Origin: Kazachstania africana CBS 2517
Lineage: Eukaryota > Ascomycota > Saccharomycetes > Saccharomycetales > Saccharomycetaceae
Length of the DNA stretch: 64,000 bases
NCBI RefSeq assembly: GCF_000304475.1
Contig: NC_018943.1
Span: forward strand, 558,001-622,000
Reading direction: 5' to 3'
Part shown: piece by piece, positions 10,311 to 19,594 of the stretch
Numbering within the stretch: position 1 is the stretch's first letter
How the letters are laid out: every line of letters starts with the position of its first letter
Made by a program: the position numbers and the translations under genes
Notes under the pieces: generated by a model
The model's input: the letters and a program-made list of their open reading frames with translations, nothing else
What the model was told of the DNA's origin: nothing
Database searches by the model: none

Positions 10311-10899
10311 AGTCTATTTTCTTCAATATTGTTGTAATTCTAGAAAAAGCGTATACGATTGAAAGCAGGCTTGAAACGAATCAAATCTTAGATGCGATAT
10401 GATAGCACACGCCTCAACAATTTTAAAAACGAGATAATATTCTTGATCTGTGCTGATTAACTGACTTCCTTCTTCACAAGATCTCTGAGGTGGAACTCCA
10501 AGGAAGACTGCTTCTATAAGGTACCAGATAATCTTTTTTTTCCCTCAATATTAGCTCTCTGGATGGCCAATTTATTTAGTTAGCCTACCCTCCGTTTATG
10601 AATCAAGGCCCAAGAGAAGAACAGACATCGGTTGTTAATATACTAGCGAAGCTAGAGCAATTCAAATATAAGGCTAAAATCTAACATTAAGCAAATAACT
10701 CAAGCATCATGTAGCTAATATTGTAGTAATTGCTCTTGGGTTGCATGAGTCACAGCCCAGACCCCGCGTACAAACTATCTCTTTTCTAGCGAAGAGCAAA
10801 TTATATATCCTGGTATATATATGGAAAATTTTGAAGCTGGTGAATTTATTAATTGGATAGTTTAAAACCCATCAAAGAGATTAGTTGCTAGTTAGAGCC
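10311..10899. promoter_or_regulatory. Divergent promoter region ASI1/AAT2
   Basis: About 590 bp between the two starts. There is a TATATATC-type element near 10804-10824, roughly 80-95 bp upstream of the AAT2 ATG, and a TTTTTTTCC tract near 10535. TGAGTCACAG near 10746 contains a full Gcn4-type TGAGTCA, which would suit an amino-acid biosynthetic gene. No ORF or RNA gene is evident. Confidence 0.45.
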
Positions 10900-12165
10900 A
10901 TGTCCCAATTGAATTTGTTTAATAATGTTGAAGCATTCCCACCAGATGCATTATTCAATATTGGTCAAAGATACCAAAAAGATTCTCGTGATAAGAAGGT
11001 CGACTTAGGCATTGGTGCTTATAGAGATGATAACGGGAAACCATGGGTGCTACCATCTGTAAAATTAAGCGAAACAAAGCTTCATAATGATCCATCTTTC
11101 AACCATGAGTATATGCCAATTTTAGGTTTCAAAAAATTCACTACAGGTGCAGGCAAAGTCATGTTCGACACTAAGTTCATCGAAAAAGAAAGCTTAAGTA
11201 ACAGATTGATCTCTGTACAGTCTGTTTCTGGTACTGGTGCATTACATCTTGCTGCCAAATTTCTCTCTACATTCTTACCAGGTAGAAAAATCTACTTATC
11301 AGATCCAACCTGGGCCAATCACAAGGCAATTTTTGAAGGTGTCAATTTAATTACAAGTACATATCCATACTGGGACCCTGAAACCAAAAGTTTGAGGTTT
11401 GAAAGTTTTATACAAGCCATTAAGGACGCTAAAGAGGGTTCTGTCTTCGTATTGCATGCATGTGCACACAATCCAACTGGTTTGGACCCATCTAAAGGCC
11501 AATGGAAGGAAATTATTAATGAAATCAAATTGAAAAACCATATTGTCCTATTTGACTCTGCTTACCAAGGTTTCGCCTCGGGCAGTCTTGTGAACGATGC
11601 ATTTGCCGTCAGATTGGGTGTCCAAGAATTAAGAAATGTCGCACCAGTGTTTGTTTGTCAGTCTTTTGCCAAGAATGTGGGTATGTATGGTGAACGTGTT
11701 GGTTGTTGTCACTTAGTGTTACCAGACACTGAATCAAACATCAAAGCAAGAGATTCTGTCGAATCACAATTTGCCAAGATTATTAGAACTGAAATTTCAA
11801 CTTCACCTTGTTACGGTGCAAAGATTGTTGCTACCATTCTAGAAGATCCTAAATTAACTGCTCAATGGCATGAAGATATGGTTACTATGTCATCAAGAAT
11901 AAGTTTAATGAGACACAAATTGAGAGATTTCTTAGTGGAATTGAAAACACCAGGAAACTGGGACCATATTGTCGAACAATGTGGTATGTTTTCCTTCACT
12001 GGGTTAACTCCAGAAATGGTTGAAAGATTAGAAATTAACCATGCCGTCTACATGGCTAAGAACGGTAGAGCATCTATTGCCGGTTTGAATGAACATAATG
12101 TCAGATACACAGCTGAAGCCATTGACGAGGTCGTTCGTCACTTCCAAACCCAATCAAGACTGTGA
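10900..12165 (+). CDS. AAT2: Cytosolic/peroxisomal aspartate aminotransferase
   Basis: Taking the ATG at 10900 (MSQLNLFNNVEAF), not an upstream in-frame TTG, the protein is 421 residues, close to S. cerevisiae Aat2 (418). It interconverts aspartate plus 2-oxoglutarate and oxaloacetate plus glutamate using PLP. The PLP lysine is residue 258 in CQSFAKNVGMYGERVG. The SGTGALH phosphate-binding loop, HACAHNPTG, and the substrate-binding Arg in the C-terminal domain are present. There is no N-terminal presequence. The C-terminus SRL is a plausible type 1 peroxisomal targeting signal; S. cerevisiae Aat2 ends AKL and is peroxisomal on oleate. SED5 follows in the same direction, as in S. cerevisiae. 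Confidence 0.95.
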   Translation: MSQLNLFNNVEAFPPDALFNIGQRYQKDSRDKKVDLGIGAYRDDNGKPWVLPSVKLSETKLHNDPSFNHEYMPILGFKKFTTGAGKVMFDTKFIEKESLSNRLISVQSVSGTGALHLAAKFLSTFLPGRKIYLSDPTWANHKAIFEGVNLITSTYPYWDPETKSLRFESFIQAIKDAKEGSVFVLHACAHNPTGLDPSKGQWKEIINEIKLKNHIVLFDSAYQGFASGSLVNDAFAVRLGVQELRNVAPVFVCQSFAKNVGMYGERVGCCHLVLPDTESNIKARDSVESQFAKIIRTEISTSPCYGAKIVATILEDPKLTAQWHEDMVTMSSRISLMRHKLRDFLVELKTPGNWDHIVEQCGMFSFTGLTPEMVERLEINHAVYMAKNGRASIAGLNEHNVRYTAEAIDEVVRHFQTQSRL

Positions 12166-12274
12166 ATGATCCTTATAGAAGTGTCAGCTCTTATATACTT
12201 ATTTAATGCAGTCAAACCAAACTATCTCATTGCGTCTTAAATAGTAATGTATTTGACGCTCATAGTTGACCCTG

Positions 12275-12281
12275 CGGGTAA
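12275..12281 (+). promoter_or_regulatory. Reb1-type site (CGGGTAA) upstream of SED5
   Basis: CGGGTAAC lies 131 bp upstream of the SED5 ATG and 110 bp after the AAT2 stop, in the short spacer between tandem genes. It is an exact core match to the Reb1 consensus. Such sites commonly set a nucleosome-free promoter and insulate the downstream gene from upstream readthrough. Confidence 0.45.
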
Positions 12282-12411
12282 CTAAAAACCTTGTTAACGT
12301 GTATATTGAAACATCAACCGAAAAGGCGAACTCAGCCTAGAGAAAAAAGCTGAAGTTGACATGTAGTAGTAAATAAGATAAAAGTATAGGAAAGTTACAC
12401 CGTATAGACAA

Positions 12412-13395
12412 ATGAATATTAAGGATAGGACGTCAGAATTCCAGCGAAGTGTAGTATCATATAAGAAACTTTATAAAGTAGGCAACCAAGATGCAGGAAA
12501 TAAAGCAAGAAATAATCCATCATCCGAATTTCAGCGAAATGCATCTGTAATTGCTAAAGAGATATCAGATACAGCACAATTGCTTTCAAAGCTAGCTATT
12601 CTAGCCAAAAGGAAACCCATGTTTAATGATAATCCGGTAGAGATTGCAGAGCTATCATTTTTAATTAAGAGAAAAATTTATTCTATTGAACAGCAATTAA
12701 TAAAATTAAATCAAATAACAAGAAACAACAATACTGGTGGTAATAATAGTGTAAATACCAAATCGCATTCATCTAATGTTATTAATTTGTTAAATAAGAA
12801 AATGAAGAATATTTCAGGTGATTTTAAGAGTGTATTGGAGGAAAGACAAAAATTGGAATTAATTAATAAAGATCGATGGGTAAAGATTACTGAAAATACC
12901 ACTGAATCAGCTTTTGATACACCTGAGCCAGTTGATAATAATACTTCCACAAACGACGGGCATTTGCATGAACAAAAGGATGTGATAGGTTATAATAGTT
13001 CCAATCCTTTCATGTCATCTTTAATCGATGAAACCGAAAATATAAATTCGAACACTAAACTAATATTACCCAACAGTGAATCTCAATTATTGCTAATGGA
13101 GGAAGGTATGCAAGATAACGTATATTTACAGGAAAGAAACAGAGCTGTGGAGACTATTGAGAGTACAATTCAAGAAGTGGGTAATTTATTTCAACAGTTA
13201 GCTTCTATGGTTCAAGAACAAGGTGAAGTTATTCAAAGAATTGACGCAAATGTTGATGATGTGGATTTGAATATCTCTGCTGCACAAAGAGAATTACTCA
13301 AGTATTTTGATAGAATTAAAAGTAATAGGTGGTTGGCTGTAAAGATTTTTTTCATTATATTTGTATTCTTTTTAATATGGGTACTTGTTAATTAG
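12412..13395 (+). CDS. SED5: Golgi t-SNARE syntaxin Sed5
   Basis: The 327-residue product begins MNIKDRTSEFQRS, the conserved N-peptide that binds the SM protein Sly1. The Habc-type helical bundle follows. The Qa-SNARE motif spans about residues 235-300, with the central glutamine in NLFQQLASMVQEQGEVI. It ends in a single C-terminal membrane anchor (VKIFFIIFVFFLIWVLVN). Sed5 is the cis-Golgi target SNARE for ER-derived COPII vesicles and intra-Golgi transport. It lies between AAT2 and SNF7 as in S. cerevisiae (340 residues there). Confidence 0.96.
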   Translation: MNIKDRTSEFQRSVVSYKKLYKVGNQDAGNKARNNPSSEFQRNASVIAKEISDTAQLLSKLAILAKRKPMFNDNPVEIAELSFLIKRKIYSIEQQLIKLNQITRNNNTGGNNSVNTKSHSSNVINLLNKKMKNISGDFKSVLEERQKLELINKDRWVKITENTTESAFDTPEPVDNNTSTNDGHLHEQKDVIGYNSSNPFMSSLIDETENINSNTKLILPNSESQLLLMEEGMQDNVYLQERNRAVETIESTIQEVGNLFQQLASMVQEQGEVIQRIDANVDDVDLNISAAQRELLKYFDRIKSNRWLAVKIFFIIFVFFLIWVLVN

Positions 13396-13630
13396 AAAAA
13401 AAGGATGCAAAATTATATTATATATGTGCTATATGTAATATCCCAATAAAAACTTTATTCCAACTCGTATTATCCTGGCTTCTTCTCCTTTTTCTTACTG
13501 TTCTTATTTACAAAGAAAAAAGAGAGTAATACTGTCTCTTCTAAATTCCTAATGAAATCCTTTGTTGGCAAAGAGCGTATTCTTTTTCTTATTTTATTAT
13601 TATTTGCTTTGTTTCATATATACATATTCA

Positions 13631-14326
13631 TTATAATCCCATTTCAGCCTGTAACTCTCTCAATGCACGTTCATCTTCATCTTCCTCCTCTTCTTCATTT
13701 TGCTGTTCCGCAGGTGATGAAATTTCCAGTTTATTTTCCGGTACACTTGGTAGTTTAACTTGCTCCTCCCTTTTATTCGTTGTAGGTTCATTCAATATAT
13801 TTTCTTGAGCCAATAGATCTAATTCTTCATCCAATTCATCTTCATCAATTTCATTAACAGCGGAGAACATTGGTCTCGAAATGGCGTCACTGATTTCATC
13901 GCCCAATTCGACTTGTTCTCTAATTTCATCCATAGTTTCATCGACTTTATCGATATCGAGTCCAGTATGAATAGATTTCATTGCCTTTGCACCTTGTTTC
14001 ATTGCTCTCATTGTTTCTAGATTCAAATTTGCGCTCTCGATAGAGAAAAGTTGTTGTTCCAACGATTCAATCTGAGAGTCCAATTTAAACAGTTGATTTT
14101 CATAAATTTTCTTTTTCTTCAATGAATTTTTAGCAAGTGTCTTATTACCTTTATTAAGAAATTTTTTAGCTTCATTTTCTTGTGTTATGATTTGAGTTTG
14201 TAAATGCGATTGTTTTTTATTTAGTAAGTTTATATGTTCTCTTAATTCCACTATAGCTTTCTTTGGCAGTTCCTTTTGCTTTGTATTGGAGGATGAATTC
14301 GAACCTCCAAAGAAGTATGACCACAT
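13631..14326 (-). CDS. SNF7: ESCRT-III core subunit Snf7/Vps32
   Basis: The protein is 231 residues. The basic N-terminal core helices contain [20 protein letters not shown] and the near-invariant [23 protein letters not shown] block, followed by [23 protein letters not shown]. The tail is acidic and ends [11 protein letters not shown], the MIM-type helix that binds Bro1 and Vps4 partners. Snf7 polymerises on endosomes to sort cargo into multivesicular bodies, and also acts in Rim101 pH signalling. It is convergent with SED5, as in S. cerevisiae. In that species UBR2 follows; here SDH3 does. Confidence 0.97.
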   Translation of the reverse strand: MWSYFFGGSNSSSNTKQKELPKKAIVELREHINLLNKKQSHLQTQIITQENEAKKFLNKGNKTLAKNSLKKKKIYENQLFKLDSQIESLEQQLFSIESANLNLETMRAMKQGAKAMKSIHTGLDIDKVDETMDEIREQVELGDEISDAISRPMFSAVNEIDEDELDEELDLLAQENILNEPTTNKREEQVKLPSVPENKLEISSPAEQQNEEEEEDEDERALRELQAEMGL

Positions 14327-14879
14327 TATTTAGATTAGGATTGTCGAAAAATGGAGAATGAGGCAAAAATGAAAAAAAAAAACGGTACTGTAGATATTAT
14401 GCTTCTCCAACAGATTGCGATACTATCTATCACTCCTAATTCTGGTTCCTGATCTTTCAGAGATATGTAAAGAAACCTCTCTTATAATTGAGATTATTAA
14501 CACACTCACTTTTCTGATAGAAAATTTGGGAAAGGGAAAGAGATTTTCGATCACGTGCTTGTAATTTCTCACTAGGTCGGGTAACCTATTTATACATTAC
14601 ATGTAGCATAAACATAAATTGGTGGCTAGTTTAGTAAATAAGCATCAGGAATAATTGTGCTCAGTTGGTAGAATGAATAAGTGCAGTAAATTGGAATATA
14701 ACTCTACTTCTGTATTGAACGGACCAATGAGTTTCAGTATTCCCATCACTGTTGAATTGCGAATGTTCGGGCAAGAGAAATGTAAAATCTTGATTTATTT
14801 AAAAGAGAGGGATAGTCTTGACACTTGCTCCAAGAAGGATTGAGACTTGACAACACGTCGTCGTTGCGCCAGAGTGGAG
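14327..14879. promoter_or_regulatory. Divergent SNF7/SDH3 promoter with Cbf1, Reb1 and HAP (CCAAT) sites
   Basis: TCACGTG (14551-14557) is a Cbf1 E-box and CGGGTAA (14578-14584) is a Reb1 core. ACCAATGA (14723-14730) is an exact TNATTGGT element for the Hap2/3/4/5 complex, placed about 150 bp before the SDH3 ATG. A HAP element fits a respiratory-chain gene. A 62-codon ORF in this interval overlaps the promoter and does not look real. Confidence 0.55.
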
Positions 14880-15470
14880 ATGTTATGGAAAGTTGGCTTA
14901 AATAGGACCGCCATGGTCAAGTTATGCAGACCCACAGTGCAGAATGTCGCTTCAGGACAAATGAGAACCCTGTACGTTACAAAACGATATCTATCGATAA
15001 CAAGACAGTTACAATCTAAAGTACCATACATTAATGAGACAAAAGGTGAGTCTGATATACTTGTCGAGCAAAGAAAGGCAAGACCCATTTCACCTCATTT
15101 GACCATATACCAGCCACAGATTACATGGTACCTTTCCTCCATACATAGGCTATCCCTCGTATTTATTGGTTTCGCTTTCTATCTGATTACAATGCTATTC
15201 GGTGTATCGTCCCTGATGTCCACGTTTTCATCGAGTTTCAATGTAACAACTGACAAATTAACAAACTGGTATCACAACAGCATTAGTAAATGGACACAAT
15301 GGTCGATTAAAGGATTCTTTGCTTATTTATTTGCCTTCCAATATGGTGCTGCCGTAAGATACCTCGTGTGGGACATGACAAAAGAACTTACTTTGAAAGG
15401 TGTCTACAGAACGGGCTACGGTCTCATAGCTTTCACGGCCCTCTTCGGCTCATACTTATTAACTCTATAA
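14880..15470 (+). CDS. SDH3: Succinate dehydrogenase cytochrome b subunit (complex II anchor)
   Basis: Starting at the ATG at 14880 gives 196 residues (S. cerevisiae Sdh3 has 198). The first 50 residues are basic and hydroxylated, as in a mitochondrial presequence. The mature part carries [23 protein letters not shown], with the conserved heme/quinone-site Ser and Arg, then three membrane helices and the end [19 protein letters not shown]. Sdh3 with Sdh4 anchors the Sdh1-Sdh2 dimer in the inner membrane and forms the ubiquinone site. The SDH3-TGL1-CTK1 order and direction equal S. cerevisiae YKL141W-YKL140W-YKL139W. The paralogue SHH3 (YMR118C) is the alternative name. Confidence 0.94.
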   Translation: MLWKVGLNRTAMVKLCRPTVQNVASGQMRTLYVTKRYLSITRQLQSKVPYINETKGESDILVEQRKARPISPHLTIYQPQITWYLSSIHRLSLVFIGFAFYLITMLFGVSSLMSTFSSSFNVTTDKLTNWYHNSISKWTQWSIKGFFAYLFAFQYGAAVRYLVWDMTKELTLKGVYRTGYGLIAFTALFGSYLLTL

Positions 15471-15731
15471 GATTATATTTACTTATTTATTCTTTCTTCA
15501 ATAATATTACTGAACACACTCGTCCCCCCTGTCCTACCAGGCTGCTGCTGCTGCAGTCGCATCACGTTACCACTGTGCCTCACCGTCATCAGCTGACCGT
15601 CATCTCATCTCTCTTGTTTTTTTTTTCGTATGGCATTTTCGATTATATTAAGGACTCCAAGAAAAAAGACGTATACGAGAGATGCTTGCAATTCTTTCTT
15701 GAGCTGTGGAATTCAAATAACGACTGTTATA

Positions 15732-17387
15732 ATGATACCTTTGCCATTTGTTAGCAGGTTGTCTATAACAGACTACCTGATAGTGCTTATAATAACATGT
15801 GAGTCCATTATCTCATCAATATTCAACTTAATCCCACAAACAATCCTTAATCTCCTCGCTTCTATTATCAATTGTACAATTACTCTAGATGAATCTACCG
15901 TGGAAGAAAAACTGAGATTGGCTCCTACTATTCATGAAATGTGTGCTGTCTTTGATATCTCTGTAGAGGACCATCTCGTTAGAACAGAAGATAACTATAT
16001 TTTGACTTTGCATAGAATCCCTCCTTCAAAAGATAACAGTAATGGGAAAGTCGTCTACTTACACCATGGTCTATTAATGTGTAGTGATGTCTGGTGCTGC
16101 CAAATCGAGAGAAATAAGAATTTACCATTTGTGCTCCATGATATGGGTTATGACGTCTGGATGGGTAATAATCGTGGTAACAAATATTCTACCGCTCATC
16201 TATACTTTGCCCCAAAATCTCGTAAATTCTGGGATTTCTCTATTGACGAATTCGCATTCTTTGATATCCCAAACTCTATAGAATTCATCTTGAATTTTTC
16301 AAAGATGTCTCAATTAATCTGCATTGGTTTTTCGCAAGGTTCTGCTCAAATGTTTGCCTCTTTTGCTGTTAACGAAAAATTGAATGAAAAAGTGTCACAT
16401 TTCATTGCCATTTCTCCTGCAATGACACCAAAGGGTCTACATAATAGAATTGCAGACGCCTTAGCAAAATCCTCCCCAAGATTAATGTATCTTTTCTTTG
16501 GAAGAAACATTATCTTTCCAAGTGCCGTCGTATGGCAAAGAACCGTTCATCCAAAGTTCTTCAATTTCTTAATCGATATCAGTAATAGAATTCTTTTCAA
16601 TTGGAAATCTTTGAATATTACAAGTGAACAGAAAATGGTTAGTTTTGCTAAATTGTACTCAACAACAAGTGTTAAATCTATAGTTCATTGGTTCCAAATC
16701 TTGAGATCGCAGAAATTCCAAATGTTCGAAGAATCTGACGATATGTTTAATTCTATGAGTAAGCCCTATCTAATTGCTACATTCCCAACAAGAACAAATA
16801 TTACAATCCCAATTTTGTTAATTTACGGTGGTAACGATTCTCTGGTTGACATTAAAGTAATGAAAAAAAACCTGCCTTCAAGATCTATATTTGACATCAA
16901 AGTTGATGACCATGAGCATCTCGATTTGATTTGGGGTAAAGACGCTGATGTTTTTGTTATCGATAAAGCTATAAAATTCATCGAATATTTCGATAACGTT
17001 GCATCAGTCAACAGTACGTTGACATTACTTCCAGATGTCGAAAATGGAGATATGATTGCCAACACCCCAACCAAATTCTCAAGAAGATCTGTCCCAAAAT
17101 TAAGATCTTCATCATTCCTGAGTAATACGAATACAAATAGTCATACAAGCACTGGCGACTTCAGATTAAGCCACGATCAGACAATATTGACCAAGCACAC
17201 ATCAAATATGGAAACTACGCCAATGGCTAACTACAAGCATAGCAACGATTATGAAAACTTTTCAGATGCAGAAGAAGGAGATGATAATAACGACATTGAC
17301 GAAGAGGGCTACAGTAGTGTTACCGACGCAAACAAACTCGAACAAAGAAAGCTACGTAGATACTTGTCCGGCGAACCTCAAAAGTAA
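15732..17387 (+). CDS. TGL1: Steryl ester hydrolase of lipid droplets
   Basis: From the ATG at 15732 the protein is 551 residues (S. cerevisiae Tgl1 548) and starts like Tgl1 with RLSITDYLIV. The frame is open for another 34 codons to an ATG at 15630, which I regard as upstream leader. One hydrophobic segment near residues 9-45 should anchor it to lipid droplets. The alpha/beta-hydrolase lipase motifs are HHGLLMCSDVW, GFSQGSAQ with nucleophile Ser201, and a C-terminal catalytic Asp (YGGNDSLVD) and His (DHEHLDLIWG). It hydrolyses stored sterol esters. The acidic Ser-rich tail of about 100 residues is low complexity, as in the family. Confidence 0.95.
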   Translation: MIPLPFVSRLSITDYLIVLIITCESIISSIFNLIPQTILNLLASIINCTITLDESTVEEKLRLAPTIHEMCAVFDISVEDHLVRTEDNYILTLHRIPPSKDNSNGKVVYLHHGLLMCSDVWCCQIERNKNLPFVLHDMGYDVWMGNNRGNKYSTAHLYFAPKSRKFWDFSIDEFAFFDIPNSIEFILNFSKMSQLICIGFSQGSAQMFASFAVNEKLNEKVSHFIAISPAMTPKGLHNRIADALAKSSPRLMYLFFGRNIIFPSAVVWQRTVHPKFFNFLIDISNRILFNWKSLNITSEQKMVSFAKLYSTTSVKSIVHWFQILRSQKFQMFEESDDMFNSMSKPYLIATFPTRTNITIPILLIYGGNDSLVDIKVMKKNLPSRSIFDIKVDDHEHLDLIWGKDADVFVIDKAIKFIEYFDNVASVNSTLTLLPDVENGDMIANTPTKFSRRSVPKLRSSSFLSNTNTNSHTSTGDFRLSHDQTILTKHTSNMETTPMANYKHSNDYENFSDAEEGDDNNDIDEEGYSSVTDANKLEQRKLRRYLSGEPQK

Positions 17388-17680
17388 TGCATCGCCATGA
17401 TATAACTTACTTATATGGCTTGTGCATTCACTATCCTCGACATCATATCTTTATATAATGTACATAATGAAATGCTCAATTTACACTTGAAGTGTCTATA
17501 TTTGCTTTTTTTTCTTTAGGTTTTCGCTCTTCGCAGTTAAGAGAGAAATTTACATTTTAAAATTTTGAAATAATCCTGATGAGAAGAACAAAACGCTGAG
17601 AAATCTAGCATTGGTACAACAAGCATACCACTTTTGCATAAGTATACCATCTCAATAACCCTTTCCAAGTCGCAGAATAA
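17388..17680. other. TGL1-CTK1 spacer
   Basis: TGL1 3' region and CTK1 promoter. It has T-rich tracts near 17500-17520 and several short AT-rich stretches. No further gene is seen; the likely CTK1 exon 1 starts at 17681. Confidence 0.4.
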
Positions 17681-17701
17681 ATGGTCTATCACAATAAAAA
17701 A

Positions 17702-17775
17702 GTATGTTTCCTACAAGTATTAAGTTAATTTTCAGACTTAAAGGCATTATTTTACTAACTTCAATTTATTCACAG
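17702..17775 (+). other. Probable spliceosomal intron at the 5' end of CTK1
   Basis: GTATGT at 17702 (canonical yeast 5' splice site), TACTAAC at 17753-17759 (canonical branch point) and TTCACAG ending at 17775 (3' splice site) occur in the right order and spacing for a 74-nt intron. Exon 1 from ATG 17681 would encode MVYHNKK. Downstream, the CTK1 frame is open upstream of the first internal ATG and reads TNRYKHNTNNDTRFRKRP, which resembles the start of S. cerevisiae Ctk1 (MSYNNGNTYS...NNKRP). With this exact sequence the joined exons are one base out of frame. The six-A run just before the donor site is a natural place for an indel. Confidence 0.6.
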
Positions 17776-17852
17776 ATACAAATCGTTATAAACACAATAC
17801 GAATAATGACACAAGGTTTAGAAAACGACCTAATACAGATAGGAGTAGTGCC

Positions 17853-19313
17853 ATGGCTGGGGCTAACGAATTGGCGAAAAGAATACGAAGCAACGATGCT
17901 TACGATAATGAAAAACCTGTGAATAATAACAATAAAAGAGCATATCAGGCCTCCCGTTATAATGGCAGTCATAGTATCAATAACGGCGGTGCAAACCACA
18001 ATAAAAGAACGAGGTCTCGATACGAGGGCTCAACCCCAAGTTCACGATATAACAGCAATACTAATACTAATATCAATACTAATAAGAGTAGCAGTAATAA
18101 TAATAATATCAAGGCAAACAATCCCATGATTTCCCAGCAAAGGTTTGATAGACTGTTACCAAAGGGACCAAAAGCTTCACGTTATGAAAAAAAGAGTCTA
18201 CCATCTGCACCTAGACCTAAGATACCGAAGAAGGATGCTATTATTCCATCTTTTCTTCAACAGAAGAGAAAAAGTTCAGTTTACGATCGAATTTTACAAG
18301 TTGGTGAAGGAACCTACGGGAAAGTTTATAAAGCCAAAAATAATAATTCAAATGAATTAGTTGCCCTAAAAAAATTGAGATTAAATAACGAGAGAGAGGG
18401 CTTCCCAATTACTTCAATCAGAGAGATAAAATTACTTCAATCATTTAACCACGATAATGTTTCTACGATTAGAGAAATTATGGTAGAAAATTCAAAAGTT
18501 GTTTACATGATTTTTGAATATGCTGATAATGATTTGAGTGGGTTACTTTTGAATAAGTCAATTGAAATATCAGATTCTCAAAAAAAGCACATTTTTAGAC
18601 AATTATTGAGTGGGTTAAATTATCTGCATAAAAACAATGTAATTCACAGAGATATTAAAGGTTCAAATATTTTGGTCAATAATAAGGGTAATTTGAAGAT
18701 AACGGATTTTGGATTAGCAAGGAAGATTCCATCAATTTCGAAAAATGACCAGAATGATTACACAAATAGAGTTATTACATTATGGTATAGACCTCCAGAA
18801 CTTTTGCTTGGGACCACTAACTATAGCTATGAAGTTGATATGTGGGGATGTGGATGTCTATTGATGGAATTGTATAATTCAACAGCAATCTTTCAAGGTT
18901 CCAGTGAAATTGAACAAATCGTATCTATTTTCAAAATACTGGGCATGCCTACTTTAGAGAATCTCCCGAATTTATTCAAGATGCCGTGGTTTTTCATGGT
19001 GATGCCTTTGATCAAAGAGCAATACACCAATAGCTTCCGTGCTAAGTTCAGGGACTTACTTCCCAGTGAAGAATGTTTCGATTTAGCAAGAGGGCTACTT
19101 TTATACGACCAATCTAAAAGATTAACAGCTGAAGAAGCTTTAAAAAGCGCATATTTTACTGAAGATCCGAAACCAGAACCATTGATATTGGAAAACAACG
19201 ACGAATCATCAGGTGGATGTCATGAGTTCGAAGTTAAATTAGCCAGAAAACAGCAAAAAGAAAGGGAAAGACAGAGGGAAAAGGGAAGAATGAGCAGTAA
19301 GAGTACTTCATAG
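17853..19313 (+). CDS. CTK1: CTDK-I catalytic kinase (CDK12/Bur1-like), RNA polymerase II CTD Ser2 kinase
   Basis: Ctk1 with cyclin Ctk2 and Ctk3 phosphorylates Ser2 of the polymerase II CTD during elongation. The kinase domain starts near residue 142 with VGEGTYGKVYKAK. It continues with VALKKLRL (catalytic Lys), PITSIREIKLL (PSTAIRE-like helix), HRDIKGSNILV, DFGLAR and the activation-loop end TNRVITLWYRPPELLLG, all typical of Ctk1. The N-terminal 140 residues are Asn/Ser/Arg-rich. The ATG at 17853 is the first in the open frame, but Ctk1-like sequence extends upstream to about 17776 and is probably joined to an exon at 17681-17701. The true protein is therefore likely about 30 residues longer. 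HSK3 is convergent downstream, as in S. cerevisiae. Confidence 0.95.
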   Translation: MAGANELAKRIRSNDAYDNEKPVNNNNKRAYQASRYNGSHSINNGGANHNKRTRSRYEGSTPSSRYNSNTNTNINTNKSSSNNNNIKANNPMISQQRFDRLLPKGPKASRYEKKSLPSAPRPKIPKKDAIIPSFLQQKRKSSVYDRILQVGEGTYGKVYKAKNNNSNELVALKKLRLNNEREGFPITSIREIKLLQSFNHDNVSTIREIMVENSKVVYMIFEYADNDLSGLLLNKSIEISDSQKKHIFRQLLSGLNYLHKNNVIHRDIKGSNILVNNKGNLKITDFGLARKIPSISKNDQNDYTNRVITLWYRPPELLLGTTNYSYEVDMWGCGCLLMELYNSTAIFQGSSEIEQIVSIFKILGMPTLENLPNLFKMPWFFMVMPLIKEQYTNSFRAKFRDLLPSEECFDLARGLLLYDQSKRLTAEEALKSAYFTEDPKPEPLILENNDESSGGCHEFEVKLARKQQKERERQREKGRMSSKSTS

Positions 19314-19387
19314 GTTATTTATATAAACTCTTACACACATATATATATACATTAACACCCACTGATATATTTGTACCATTAAAAAAA

Positions 19388-19594
19388 TTATTTCTCCTTA
19401 TAAATTTCGTTCTCCAGCCAACGGTTTGATGCCACAAACCAAGATGCATTTATTTTACCCAATTGCCCCACTATATTCTTATTGCACTGAGATGATAGAA
19501 CACTCATCTCGTCTTTCGTCGTTTGTAGGTTAGTTTGTAGTTGCTGTAATTGTTGTGCTAGGTATGCATATTGTCTTTTCTTAGAATTGTTCAT
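19388..19594 (-). CDS. HSK3: DASH/Dam1 complex subunit Hsk3
   Basis: This 68-residue helical protein contains LAQQLQQLQTNLQTT and the conserved NIVGQLGKINASWFVAS stretch. Both agree with S. cerevisiae Hsk3 (69 residues), the smallest subunit of the ten-protein DASH ring that couples kinetochores to microtubule plus ends. It sits between CTK1 (convergent) and MRPL31 on the same strand, exactly as YKL138C-A does. Confidence 0.93.
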   Translation of the reverse strand: MNNSKKRQYAYLAQQLQQLQTNLQTTKDEMSVLSSQCNKNIVGQLGKINASWFVASNRWLENEIYKEK

